This document shows, one piece after another, positions 1 through 8,388 of a DNA stretch of 64,000 nt. The notes below the pieces were generated by a model, which worked only from the letters and a program-made list of their open reading frames with translations, was not told the DNA's origin and did not search any database. The position numbers were made by a program, and so were the translations under genes. Where the stretch lies: the NCBI RefSeq assembly GCF_042433895.1, contig NZ_JBHLUA010000012.1, positions 744,001 to 808,000 of the forward strand, in the 5' to 3' direction. The DNA is from Mesonia maritima. GTDB taxonomy: Bacteria; Bacteroidota; Bacteroidia; Flavobacteriales; Flavobacteriaceae. The stretch's first letter is position 1. Each line of letters begins with the position of its first letter.

Positions 1-1
1 A

Positions 2-292
2 ACGGATTCTGGAAAAGTGTATTTACTTATAACGGAAAATACAACTGAAAAAGAATTAACCAAAATCGCTTCTGAATTTAAAACTGAAAAAAATATTATG
101 GTAGACTTTTCAGAAAGTAGATTTTTTAAAAACGGAAAAATTGAAAGATTGAATCTAAAAGTAGATTGTAACGATGGTTTTAAAGGAAGTACTAAAAGTT
201 CAGTCCAAGATTTAGAAACGAATAATTATGGATTTGTAAGAAATTATTCAGATGCTAACGTTCCATTTTCAATCGGAAATATATCGATTTAA
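2..292 (+). CDS. C-terminal fragment of a gene cut by the window start, possibly an M56/BlaR1-type membrane protein
   Basis: The reading frame is open from base 2, so only the last 96 codons of a longer gene are visible. A GTG at base 17 is internal rather than a start. The fragment has the pattern ITENTTEKELTKIASEF followed by an alternating strand segment (GKIERLNLKV), which resembles the C-terminal tail seen in many Bacteroidota M56 (BlaR1-like) proteins. That identification rests on pattern memory only; no catalytic or membrane segment lies in the window. The gene converges on the M16 operon and shares its terminator. Confidence 0.4.
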   Translation, partial: TDSGKVYLLITENTTEKELTKIASEFKTEKNIMVDFSESRFFKNGKIERLNLKVDCNDGFKGSTKSSVQDLETNNYGFVRNYSDANVPFSIGNISI

Positions 293-320
293 AATATCTT
301 TTCGAAAATTATAAAATAAA

Positions 321-350
321 AAAAGCCGGTTTTTATAAACCGGCTTTTTT
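321..350. terminator. bidirectional rho-independent terminator
   Basis: A 12-bp perfect stem (AAAAGCCGGTTT with its complement) and a 4-nt loop are flanked by A and T runs on both sides. It lies between two convergent genes and can serve both. Confidence 0.85.
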
Positions 351-367
351 GTTATTAGAATGAAATT

Positions 368-2434
368 TTATTGGAAATCAGCGTCGCTAACGCCTTCATT
401 AACTTTAATTTCAGTCATGTCAACTTTAATTTCTTGAGGGCCAAAAGACTGAATTACTGTATGTGGAAATTTAACCCCTTTTACTTCTTTATAATTATCA
501 TATTTAGTTGAAGTGGTCATAGTTTGCCCACCTTGAGAAACAGTATTGCTTTCTTGAAGTTTCAAACCGCTTTCTACGCTATAATAAGATTTACTATTTT
601 CTGAAGTTGAAACTGCATAAGCATCTTTTCCATCAACTTTTTCAATACCAGTAAGAGTTGCATCTTTTGGGGTTTCTAGTTCTGGAAATAAACCAGCATT
701 TTTCTTCGCTTCAGCAATTTGCTCTTCGGTATAATCCATTTTTTGTCCTTGTGCTTCTGCATAACCAGTTTTACCATCAAAAACCTGTTTACTCATCGTC
801 ATGCCATTCATTTTCGTTACTTGAGATGATTTTCCATCTTTAGTTTCTTTCATTGTAAGGGTTAATGGCATTCCTTGAACAGTAGCGCTTCCTTGCATCA
901 TTACAGAATTAACATCGCTTATTGCTTTTTTTCCACCGATAGCTTTAATGTAATCGTTATAAACTGTTTCAACACTTACACCTTCTGGAACAGCTTTGCT
1001 GTATTCAGGTTTTTCAACTAAATTTCCTTTTTTATCATAATAACGTACAGGAATTTTCTTTCCATTTACCGTTACATTTTCTAAGTTATCGGCAACTTCG
1101 CTTCCTTTTCCTGCAACAACAATTTGCATTTTATCGGTTTTGAAGTATTTTTTAGCAACTCGCTGAATATCTTCCGGTGTTACCGCGTTTATTTTCTGAA
1201 GAAATTTCTCATAGAAATCATCATCTAAATCATTGGTTTCAATGTTTAACGCATAATCTGCAATCGTAGAAGGATCTTCTAAACGCAATACGAAATCTCC
1301 GGCAAATTTATTTTTAGCATTGCTTAGATCTTCGTAAGAAACTTTTTCGTTTCGAATACGGTTAATTTCTTTTAAAGATTCAACAACAGCGCTATCGGTT
1401 ACCGCGTTTCTAACACTTGCAGAAGCTTGAAAACGACTTGCATATTTATCTGCTCCGGTATATGATCTTGCTCCGTATGTATAACCGTGCTCTTCACGTA
1501 AGTTCATATTTAAATAACTTCCGAAGCTACCTCCTAAAATTTGGTTCGCTACTAAAACAGGGAAGTAATCTTCATCTTTCATTTCAAGATCTACGGTGTT
1601 TTGTAATCTTAATTCACTCTGAACTGCGTTTGGAACATCAATAAAGTCGATTTGTGTGTATTGCGCCGGTGTAACAGTTGGTAAACTAGCTGAAGGTGGA
1701 ACGTCTGCAGACCAATCTCCTAATTCTTTTTTAGCTAATTTTTTTACATCGCTGTAATCTATATCTCCTAAAATTACCAAATATGCATTTTTAGGTGAAA
1801 TGAAATTATGGTAATAAGTTTTTACATCTTCTAAAGTTACACGTTCAACGGTTTCTTCAGTTTCAAATTCCCCGTAAGGGTGGTTTTTACCAAACGCTAA
1901 GGCTCCACTAACATTGCTAGCAATAGCTCCTGCACTTTTTTCGTTTGATTTTAACCCTTCGATTAAACGGTCTTTTTGTGTTTCAAATTCTTCTTGTGTG
2001 AATTTTGGTTGTAAAAGCCCTTGTGCCATTAAACCGAAAACTTCAGGAAAAAATTTAGAAAGTGAACTAGCGTATGCCATTTCTGAACCGTAACCAACAT
2101 TTGCTCCTAAAAAGTCAACTCGTTGGTTAAATTCATCTTTTGTCATTTTCTCAGTTCCGTTACCCATCATTGCGCTGTAAAGTGATTTTACACCTTGTTT
2201 GTCGCCTTCAGAATGAGGTTTGTTATCAATAACTAAACTTGCTCTTACGCGTGGAAGTTTATGGTTTTCTACCACCATAACTTTTAGTCCGTTATTTAAG
2301 GTAAATGATCTTGGTTTTCCTAAATTAATTTTAGGCGCGGGACCCGGTTCTGGTTGCTTAGAACGGTCTATTTGAGCTTGAGCTCCCATAACCATTAAGC
2401 ATAGTATGAATAGTGAAACTATTTTAGTTTTCAT
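368..2434 (-). CDS. M16 family peptidase, non-catalytic partner subunit, with LolA-like C-terminal extension
   Basis: Secreted M16B (insulinase-like) protein of 688 residues with a Sec signal peptide ending near AQAQ (residue 21). Where active M16 enzymes have HxxEH, this one reads LYSAMMGNGTE (about residues 85-95), so no zinc site is possible. It keeps the substrate-binding R/Y pair in LREEHGYTY (R313, Y320). In two-subunit bacterial M16B peptidases one subunit brings zinc and the other R/Y, which fits the adjacent upstream gene. Residues from about 490 to the end form an extra beta-rich domain resembling LolA-fold or lipoprotein-sorting-like extensions. It is the second gene of the operon, 20 nt behind the catalytic subunit. 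The site losses are seen directly; heterodimer formation is inferred. Confidence 0.88.
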   Translation of the reverse strand: MKTKIVSLFILCLMVMGAQAQIDRSKQPEPGPAPKINLGKPRSFTLNNGLKVMVVENHKLPRVRASLVIDNKPHSEGDKQGVKSLYSAMMGNGTEKMTKDEFNQRVDFLGANVGYGSEMAYASSLSKFFPEVFGLMAQGLLQPKFTQEEFETQKDRLIEGLKSNEKSAGAIASNVSGALAFGKNHPYGEFETEETVERVTLEDVKTYYHNFISPKNAYLVILGDIDYSDVKKLAKKELGDWSADVPPSASLPTVTPAQYTQIDFIDVPNAVQSELRLQNTVDLEMKDEDYFPVLVANQILGGSFGSYLNMNLREEHGYTYGARSYTGADKYASRFQASASVRNAVTDSAVVESLKEINRIRNEKVSYEDLSNAKNKFAGDFVLRLEDPSTIADYALNIETNDLDDDFYEKFLQKINAVTPEDIQRVAKKYFKTDKMQIVVAGKGSEVADNLENVTVNGKKIPVRYYDKKGNLVEKPEYSKAVPEGVSVETVYNDYIKAIGGKKAISDVNSVMMQGSATVQGMPLTLTMKETKDGKSSQVTKMNGMTMSKQVFDGKTGYAEAQGQKMDYTEEQIAEAKKNAGLFPELETPKDATLTGIEKVDGKDAYAVSTSENSKSYYSVESGLKLQESNTVSQGGQTMTTSTKYDNYKEVKGVKFPHTVIQSFGPQEIKVDMTEIKVNEGVSDADFQ

Positions 2435-2454
2435 ATATAATTATTTTGTTGTTG

Positions 2455-3780
2455 TTATTTATTTTCAGGAGTTGGTAAATAATCTAAACTTAAACGTTGG
2501 TTTTCATTTAAATATTTATTAGCCACTTCTTTAATTTCTTCTCTAGTGATGCTTCGGTAAATTTCGATTTCATCGTTAATTAAATCTGTATTTCCGTAAA
2601 GCATGTTGTAAGTTGCTAAAGAAGCTGCAATACCTTGAACGCTACTGTTAGAGTTTACAAATCTATTTTCAAAATTGTTCTGAAGTTTTTGATATTCTTC
2701 TTCTGAAATTAATTCGTTTTGAAGTCTATCGATTTGGTTATCCATTGAATTAGCAAGAGTTTCTAATTTAGTTTCTCCCATTGCCAATGCACCAATCACA
2801 TATAAACCGTAATCTTCTTGTGAACGGTTAAATGCTAAAACTTGTAAAGCTTCTTTGTCTTCATCTACCATTTTTTTATACATACGAGAGCTTTTTCCAT
2901 CGGTTAAAATAGAAGAGATCATATCAAGTACGTAAGCATCGCGCTCTGCCATTCCAGGAGTTCTGTAAACAAATAGTTTTGCAGGGATTTGAATATTGTC
3001 ATCATATTCAGTTGCGGTAATTGTTTCTTGAATTGGCTTTTCTTGAATATCTACACGCGTAACTTCTGGTTTTGCTTTTATAGGTCCAAAGTAATCTTTA
3101 ATCATTTCTTTGGTCTCGTTTTTGTCGATATTTCCAGCTACTACAAGAGTCGCATTATTCGGGCCGTAGTATTTGCTAAAGAAAGCTTTAAATTCATTTA
3201 ACTGCGCTGCATCTAAATCTTCCATCGTTCCGATTACAGAATTTTTGTAAGGATGCTTGTCGAACATATACGGACTAATTCCTGTACTGTAAATAATTTT
3301 ACCGTAAGGAGCGTTGTCTATTCGAGTTCTTTTTTCCTCTTTAACAACTTCATTCTGAGTGTCTACTCCAATTTGGTTAATTACAGGATGCATCATACGT
3401 TCAGATTCCATCCATAAACCTAATTCTAGTTTATTTGAAGGAAAAGTTTCATAATAATACGTTCTGTCTTGAGTAGTGTTTGCGTTATTGCTTCCACCAT
3501 TGGCGGCAACAATATTAAACCATTCTCCACGCTCTATATTTTCAGTTCCTTCAAAAAGTAAATGTTCGAAGAAATGTGCAAAACCTGTTCTTCCTTCTTC
3601 TTCATCTTTTGCACCTACGTGGTACATTACACCAACAGTAACTACCGGTGCGGTGTCGTCTTCATGTAAAATTACGTGAAGGCCATTATCTAAATCATAC
3701 TCTGTAAATTCTACTTCTTGCGCGAAAGCTGCGAAAGAAAAAAACAGAGCAATGGCCGCTGAGCTAATTTTTTTAATCAT
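2455..3780 (-). CDS. M16 family zinc peptidase, catalytic subunit
   Basis: Periplasmic zinc endopeptidase of 441 residues with a signal peptide (cleavage after AAFA, about residue 20). The inverted zinc motif HFFEH is at residues 69-73 and the third ligand is E149 in NEVVKEEKR, exactly 76 residues beyond the second His as is usual in the family. The C-terminal half is the matching M16_C fold but lacks a clear R/Y pair, which the downstream subunit supplies. On the minus strand a TATTTTTG box (positions 3819-3826) lies about 40 nt upstream of the start and may be its promoter; I see no convincing -33 element. It likely degrades peptides in the periplasm. Confidence 0.92.
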   Translation of the reverse strand: MIKKISSAAIALFFSFAAFAQEVEFTEYDLDNGLHVILHEDDTAPVVTVGVMYHVGAKDEEEGRTGFAHFFEHLLFEGTENIERGEWFNIVAANGGSNNANTTQDRTYYYETFPSNKLELGLWMESERMMHPVINQIGVDTQNEVVKEEKRTRIDNAPYGKIIYSTGISPYMFDKHPYKNSVIGTMEDLDAAQLNEFKAFFSKYYGPNNATLVVAGNIDKNETKEMIKDYFGPIKAKPEVTRVDIQEKPIQETITATEYDDNIQIPAKLFVYRTPGMAERDAYVLDMISSILTDGKSSRMYKKMVDEDKEALQVLAFNRSQEDYGLYVIGALAMGETKLETLANSMDNQIDRLQNELISEEEYQKLQNNFENRFVNSNSSVQGIAASLATYNMLYGNTDLINDEIEIYRSITREEIKEVANKYLNENQRLSLDYLPTPENK

Positions 3781-3963
3781 TTTTAAAAATTATTTAGTTG
3801 TTTCAAGATATTTGACTTCAAAAATACTGAATTGTTACAAACTTCCTTCATTTATTTTAGCTGAAAGACAGGCTTCTCATTATATTTTAAGTAAAATTAA
3901 CAAGCTCTTATTATTTGTTTTGAGTATTTTTTATGAAATTTACATGAGAAAAAACAAAATATT

Positions 3964-4446
3964 ATGAAAAATAAAGCAATTTCTTTACGATATGGTTTTG
4001 GTATAAGTATCCTATTAATCATTTACTTTTTACTCTTATCTGCCGTAGGATTGCATACTAAACCTATTTTCAGTTTAGTAAATGGTTTAATTACAGGAGT
4101 GGGAATTTATTATGCGATTAAAAGTTATCGCGCACATAAAAAGGAAAAATTTAAATACCAAAAAGGGTTTATGACGGGATTAACAACCGGTTTTCTTGCT
4201 ACCCTAATTTTTACAGTTTTCTTCGGGATTTATGCAAGTAATATTGATAACGATTTTGCAAATGATTTATTGAATAATTGGGAGGCAGACTACAGCACCG
4301 GTTTAGGTTTATTGCTATTTGTGGTAGCCGTAATGGGATTTGCTACAACGCTAGTATTAACTTTATCTTTTATGCAATTATTTAAAGACAGTTGGAACAC
4401 AAAAGCGGGGAAAAAGCACACCTTTTCTGAAGAGAAGTCTAGCTAA
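3964..4446 (+). CDS. small four-TM membrane protein, DUF4199-like
   Basis: 160-residue integral membrane protein with hydrophobic segments at about residues 10-30, 35-52, 72-92 and 112-138, basic loops (KSYRAHKKEK) and a charged tail. Length and segment pattern resemble the DUF4199 family common in Bacteroidota; this is recognition by pattern, not by alignment. No function is known. It is divergent from the M16 operon and is followed after about 55 nt by the rplU promoter, so it is probably a single-gene unit. Confidence 0.6.
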   Translation: MKNKAISLRYGFGISILLIIYFLLLSAVGLHTKPIFSLVNGLITGVGIYYAIKSYRAHKKEKFKYQKGFMTGLTTGFLATLIFTVFFGIYASNIDNDFANDLLNNWEADYSTGLGLLLFVVAVMGFATTLVLTLSFMQLFKDSWNTKAGKKHTFSEEKSS

Positions 4447-4479
4447 GACGCAAAATAAAAGTAAATATTTTTTGAAACG

Positions 4480-4510
4480 TTTGTTGTTTAATTATTTAGA
4501 GTTATATTTG
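4480..4510 (+). promoter_or_regulatory. promoter of rplU-rpmA
   Basis: TTTG at 4480-4483, 19 nt spacer, TATATTTG at 4503-4510: a full match to the Bacteroidetes housekeeping consensus (TTTG-N19-TAnnTTTG). It implies a start of transcription near 4516 and a leader of about 35 nt. Confidence 0.8.
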
Positions 4511-4551
4511 CACTCATTTTTGAATAATTAATTTTAACTAAACGTTACGCT

Positions 4552-5049
4552 ATGTACGCAATTGTAGAGATAGCAGGGCAGCAATTTAAAGTTGCGAAAG
4601 ACCAAAAGGTTTTCGTTAACCGTTTAGATGGTAAAGAAGGTGATAGTTTATCTTTTGATAAAGTTCTTCTTACCGGAGACGGAGATAACGTTACTTTAGG
4701 CGCCCCGGTTATAGAAGGAGCTCTTGTTGGAGCAAAAATTACACGTCACTTAAAAGGAGATAAAGTAATTATCTTTAAAAAGAAAAGACGTAAAGGTTAC
4801 CGCGTTAAGAACGGTCACCGTCAATCATTAACAGAAATTGTTATTGGTGACATTAATGTTGAAGGAGGAAAGAAATCTTCTTCTGAAAACAAAAAATCTG
4901 AAACCAAAAAAGAGACAAAAGAGTCTTCTTCAAATGAAGATTTAAGCAAGCACACTGTAGCAGAGCTTAAAGAAATGGCGAAAGAAAAAGGACTTGAAGG
5001 TTATTCTTCAATGAAAAAAGCTGAGTTAATCGAAGCTTTAAGCAAATAA
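4552..5049 (+). CDS. rplU: 50S ribosomal protein bL21 with C-terminal SAP/Rho_N-like extension
   Basis: Residues 1 to about 105 are a standard bL21 (start MYAIVEIAGQQFKV; RNA-binding stretch IIFKKKRRKGYRVKNGHRQ), a 23S rRNA-binding protein of the large subunit. Most bL21 proteins stop near 103 residues. This one runs to 165, with a charged low-complexity linker (about 106-130) and a helix-extended-helix segment HTVAELKEMAKEKGLEGY...KKAELIEALSK that resembles SAP/HeH or Rho N-terminal nucleic-acid-binding modules. It is followed after 27 nt by rpmA, the usual gene pair. Confidence 0.95.
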   Translation: MYAIVEIAGQQFKVAKDQKVFVNRLDGKEGDSLSFDKVLLTGDGDNVTLGAPVIEGALVGAKITRHLKGDKVIIFKKKRRKGYRVKNGHRQSLTEIVIGDINVEGGKKSSSENKKSETKKETKESSSNEDLSKHTVAELKEMAKEKGLEGYSSMKKAELIEALSK

Positions 5050-5076
5050 TATTAACCTACTAAAAACTTATAGAAG

Positions 5077-5337
5077 ATGGCACATAAAAAAGGAGTCGGT
5101 AGTTCTAAAAACGGTAGAGAGTCAGAATCGAAACGATTAGGCGTTAAGATTTTTGGTGGTCAAGCTGCTGTTGCAGGAAACATCATTGTAAGACAAAGAG
5201 GTACTGCACATAATCCAGGTGAGAATGTGTATGCAGGTAAAGATCATACATTACATGCCAAAGTAGACGGTCTTGTAAAATTTACTAAAAAGAGAAATAA
5301 CAAATCTTACGTTTCTATTGAACCGTTTGAAGCTTAA
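5077..5337 (+). CDS. rpmA: 50S ribosomal protein bL27
   Basis: 86-residue bL27, starting MAHKKGVGSSKNGRESESKR with the characteristic GGQAAVAGNIIVRQRGT and GKDHTLHA segments. The N-terminal tail reaches the peptidyl-transferase centre in the ribosome. The Met-Ala start shows that no cleavable N-terminal extension (as in Firmicutes) is present. It is co-transcribed with rplU and ends just before a strong terminator. Confidence 0.98.
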   Translation: MAHKKGVGSSKNGRESESKRLGVKIFGGQAAVAGNIIVRQRGTAHNPGENVYAGKDHTLHAKVDGLVKFTKKRNNKSYVSIEPFEA

Positions 5338-5359
5338 TTTTTTTTCTTTTAAGAATTTA

Positions 5360-5392
5360 AAAAGCCTTTAGAATTTTCTAAAGGCTTTTTTT
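5360..5392 (+). terminator. terminator of rplU-rpmA
   Basis: Stem AAAAGCCTTTAGAA with its complement and a short loop, followed by a run of Ts, 22 nt after the rpmA stop. Confidence 0.85.
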
Positions 5393-5424
5393 TCGCACAT
5401 TTTTTTTGAAACTTCAAAAAAACA

Positions 5425-5457
5425 AAATCCCTTCTCAATTTAATTGAAAAGGGATTT
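5425..5457 (-). terminator. terminator of ahcY
   Basis: Stem of about 16 bp (AAATCCCTTCTCAATT against AATTGAAAAGGGATTT, one non-Watson-Crick pair) next to a T run on either strand, 30 nt beyond the ahcY stop. Confidence 0.75.
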
Positions 5458-5486
5458 TTTATATGAAAATAATTTATTGAAAAAAC

Positions 5487-6803
5487 TTAGTAACGGTAAT
5501 ATTCCGGTTTAAAAGGTCCGTTTACTTCAACTCCAATATATTTAGCTTGTTCTTCGTTTAATTCGGTTAGCTCTACACCAATTTTTTCTAAATGAAGTTT
5601 AGCCACTTTTTCATCTAAATGTTTAGGTAACATATACACTTCATTTTTATAATTCTCAGAACGATTCCATAACTCAATTTGCGCTAAGGTTTGATTAGTA
5701 AATGAATTACTCATTACAAAACTCGGGTGACCTGTTGCACAACCTAAGTTTACTAATCTTCCTTCAGCTAAAAGAATAATATCTTTCCCGTTGATTGTAT
5801 ATTTATCAACTTGCGGTTTTATTTCATCTTTAGTATCGCCGTAGTTTTCATTTAACCAAGAAACTGCTATCTCATTATCAAAATGACCGATGTTACACAC
5901 AATCGTTTTGTCTTTCATGGCTTCAAAATGTTCTCCTCGAACAATATCTTTATTTCCAGTCGTGGTGATTACAATATCAGCTTTTGGTAAAACGGTTTCT
6001 AATTTTTTCACTTCAAATCCGTCCATGGCAGCTTGTAACGCACAAATAGGATCGATTTCTGTAACCGTAACAATAGAACCTGCGCCTTTAAAAGACTGCG
6101 CCGTACCTTTTCCAACATCGCCATAACCGCAAACTACTACGCGTTTTCCGGCAAGCATAACATCAGTTGCACGTCTAATAGCATCAACTGCACTTTCGCG
6201 GCATCCGTATTTATTATCGAATTTAGATTTGGTAACCGAATCGTTTACGTTAATTGCCGGCATTGGAAGCGTTCCGTTCTTCATACGTTCGTATAAACGG
6301 TGAACTCCAGTGGTCGTTTCCTCAGAAAGGCCTTTAATAGCTTTGGCTAATTCAGGATATTCATCTAATACCATGTTAGTTAAATCGCCGCCGTCATCAA
6401 GAATCATATTTAAAGGTTTGCGTTCTTCCCCAAAAAATAAAGTTTGTTCTATACACCAGTTAAATTCTTCTTCGTTCATTCCTTTCCAAGCATAAACCGG
6501 AATTCCCGCTGCTGCAATTGCTGCTGCTGCGTGATCTTGGGTAGAGAAAATATTACAAGAACTCCACGTAACTTCTGCGCCAAGCGAAACTAACGTTTCA
6601 ATTAAAACTGCGGTTTGTACTGTCATATGTAAACAACCGGCAATTCTTGCACCTTTTAAAGGTTGCTCTTCTTTATATTCTTCACGAAGTGACATTAAGC
6701 CCGGCATTTCAGCTTCAGCTAGCTCAATTTCTTTTCTTCCCCAATCTGCTAAGGAAATATCTTTTACTTTATACGCCGTGTAAGGCACTGTTTTCGTACT
6801 CAT
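5487..6803 (-). CDS. ahcY: adenosylhomocysteinase
   Basis: Cytosolic S-adenosyl-L-homocysteine hydrolase, which splits SAH into adenosine and homocysteine and so relieves product inhibition of methyltransferases. The frame extends to 6827, but the start is placed at the ATG at 6803 (MSTKTVPYTAYKV), the usual start in relatives; the longer form adds MLNDKYKN. Visible family marks: HMTVQTAVLIETL, the Rossmann segment VVCGYGDVGKGTAQSFKGAG, CNIGHFDNEI, GRLVNLGCATGHPSFVMS and the C-terminal KPEYYRY. About 438 residues, typical for the family. It is transcribed alone, divergently from the phosphopantetheinyl transferase operon. Confidence 0.97.
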   Translation of the reverse strand: MSTKTVPYTAYKVKDISLADWGRKEIELAEAEMPGLMSLREEYKEEQPLKGARIAGCLHMTVQTAVLIETLVSLGAEVTWSSCNIFSTQDHAAAAIAAAGIPVYAWKGMNEEEFNWCIEQTLFFGEERKPLNMILDDGGDLTNMVLDEYPELAKAIKGLSEETTTGVHRLYERMKNGTLPMPAINVNDSVTKSKFDNKYGCRESAVDAIRRATDVMLAGKRVVVCGYGDVGKGTAQSFKGAGSIVTVTEIDPICALQAAMDGFEVKKLETVLPKADIVITTTGNKDIVRGEHFEAMKDKTIVCNIGHFDNEIAVSWLNENYGDTKDEIKPQVDKYTINGKDIILLAEGRLVNLGCATGHPSFVMSNSFTNQTLAQIELWNRSENYKNEVYMLPKHLDEKVAKLHLEKIGVELTELNEEQAKYIGVEVNGPFKPEYYRY

Positions 6804-6866
6804 ATTCTTATATTTGTCGTTAAGCAATTCTTTAAGTGCAAAAATACGTAATATCTATTAAACCTT

Positions 6867-7508
6867 ATGGCTCTTTACAAAACAATAACAGTTGATGAAG
6901 CTACTAAAGTCCTCATTTGGAAGATAGAAGAATCTTATCAATGGTTGTGTAACGATGTGAAATTAACCGAGCATTGCCAACAACGCGTTGATAGCATGAA
7001 ATCTGATTTGCACCGAAGAGGTTTTATGAGCATTCGGCATTTAATGGCAGAAGCTGGTTATACCGATAGCGATTTGTATTACGATGAGCAAGGAAAGCCG
7101 CATTTAAGAGACGATAATTATATTTCGATTACACATTCTTTTGAGTTTACCGGAATTATCATCAGCAAAAAACCTATTGGAATTGATATTGAAAAACAAC
7201 GGGAGAAAATTCTTAAAATTGCGCATAAATTTACGCCGTTAGAAGAATATCACACCCTGGCGAATGAGGAAGCGTTAATTAGAAAACTCACGATTGTTTG
7301 GGGCGCGAAAGAGTCGATTTATAAATTATTAGGTATTCCCGGTTTGTTATTTCTTCATCATATAAACGTGAAAGATTTTAATTTTGAAGAAAACCAGACT
7401 TCCGCAGTAGTGAATTTCCAAGGAAAAAAGAGCAATTATCATATAAACTACTTAGAGTTTGAAGGCTTTACGTGCGTTTACGTTCAAACCGAAAAAAACA
7501 AATTTTAA
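6867..7508 (+). CDS. 4'-phosphopantetheinyl transferase superfamily protein
   Basis: 213-residue Sfp/HetI-type transferase that moves phosphopantetheine from CoA to a carrier protein. Family marks: ISITHSFEFTGIII (about residues 91-104), GIDIEKQREKI with the Mg-binding Asp and Glu, and the signature WGAKESIYKLLG. I cannot tell from the sequence whether the target is the fatty-acid carrier or a secondary-metabolism carrier. First gene of a six-gene operon with spacings of 3 nt or overlaps. Confidence 0.88.
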   Translation: MALYKTITVDEATKVLIWKIEESYQWLCNDVKLTEHCQQRVDSMKSDLHRRGFMSIRHLMAEAGYTDSDLYYDEQGKPHLRDDNYISITHSFEFTGIIISKKPIGIDIEKQREKILKIAHKFTPLEEYHTLANEEALIRKLTIVWGAKESIYKLLGIPGLLFLHHINVKDFNFEENQTSAVVNFQGKKSNYHINYLEFEGFTCVYVQTEKNKF

Positions 7509-7511
7509 ATA

Positions 7512-7772
7512 ATGAATATTTCAGTTGAATTAACCTTTACGCCAATTCAGGATAATTACGAACCTGCAATTATAAATTTCATTAAATCGTTAAGAAATTC
7601 AGGATTTACAGTAAAAGAAAATCCGTTGAGTACGCAAGTTTATGGTGATTATGAAAAAGTGATGAAGATGCTCACCAAAGAAATGAAACTTGCCCTAGAG
7701 TCAGTTGAACGCGGACTTCTATACATAAAAATCGTAAAATCTGACCGAAGCGATTATGAACCAAATTTTTGA
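7512..7772 (+). CDS. thiamine-binding-like protein (MTH1187/YkoF family)
   Basis: 86-residue cytosolic protein with the small ferredoxin-like fold pattern of the MTH1187/YkoF group: a first strand MNISVELTFTPI, a helix NFIKSLRNSG, a strand with LSTQVYGDYEKVM, a helix and a closing strand LLYIKIVKSD. Family members bind thiamine or a related pyrimidine compound. It starts 3 nt after the previous stop and overlaps the next gene by 17 nt, so translation of the three genes is coupled. This neighbour favours a thiamine role for the transporter that follows. Confidence 0.75.
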   Translation: MNISVELTFTPIQDNYEPAIINFIKSLRNSGFTVKENPLSTQVYGDYEKVMKMLTKEMKLALESVERGLLYIKIVKSDRSDYEPNF

Positions 7773-8388
7773 TTGGCTTTTTTCGCAATACGACGGAACT
7801 CCAACACATATTGTAGTATTAGAACTCATAGGAGTTTTCTTCGCGATTTTAAGCGTAGTTTTTTCAAAACGAAATAATATTTTAGTCTATCCTACCGGTT
7901 TGATAGGTACGGCAATAGCCGTTTACATTCTTATTTTTTATGGCTTATTAGGCGATATGATTATAAATGCCTATTACGTAATTATGAGTATTTACGGTTG
8001 GTATATTTGGAGTCGAAAAGTAGATAAAAACCATTACACGCCAATTACAAGAACAACCAGAGAAGAACAATTGAAAGCCGTAGGAATTTTTTTCGGCACA
8101 ATGTTGGGTGTAAGTCTTGTGTATGAATTTTTTGATAAATGGGAAAACTGGGTCTCTTATACCGATATTCTAACCACGGGAATATTCTTTGTAGGAATGT
8201 GGTTCATGGCAAAAAAGAAAATTGAAAATTGGCTGCTTTGGATTGTGGGCGATTTTATTTCTGTACCACTTTACATTTACAAAGGCTTAATTTTTAGCGC
8301 TATTCTTTATTTAATTATGACAATTATTGCAATTTACGGATACTATTCATGGAAAAAACTCTTGAACAAAAACCTGCAGACTGTTTAA
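7756..8388 (+). CDS. PnuC-family vitamin transporter (thiamine or nicotinamide riboside)
   Basis: 210-residue inner-membrane facilitator with about seven TM segments. PnuC marks are YPTGLIGTAIAVYI, NAYYVIMSIYGWYIW (Asn, Tyr and Trp typical of the substrate cavity) and WLLWIVGDFISVPLYIYKG. PnuC carries nicotinamide riboside; the homologue PnuT carries thiamine; both rely on a cytosolic kinase to trap the substrate. The thiamine-binding-like protein upstream favours PnuT, while the NadR-like kinase downstream favours PnuC. Both neighbours overlap this gene. Confidence 0.88.
   Translation: MNQIFDWLFSQYDGTPTHIVVLELIGVFFAILSVVFSKRNNILVYPTGLIGTAIAVYILIFYGLLGDMIINAYYVIMSIYGWYIWSRKVDKNHYTPITRTTREEQLKAVGIFFGTMLGVSLVYEFFDKWENWVSYTDILTTGIFFVGMWFMAKKKIENWLLWIVGDFISVPLYIYKGLIFSAILYLIMTIIAIYGYYSWKKLLNKNLQTV

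Noticed and set aside
3752..3967. 71-codon plus-strand frame before the DUF4199-like gene
   Set aside because: Starts inside the M16 signal-peptide region antisense and covers the divergent promoter region; no domain.
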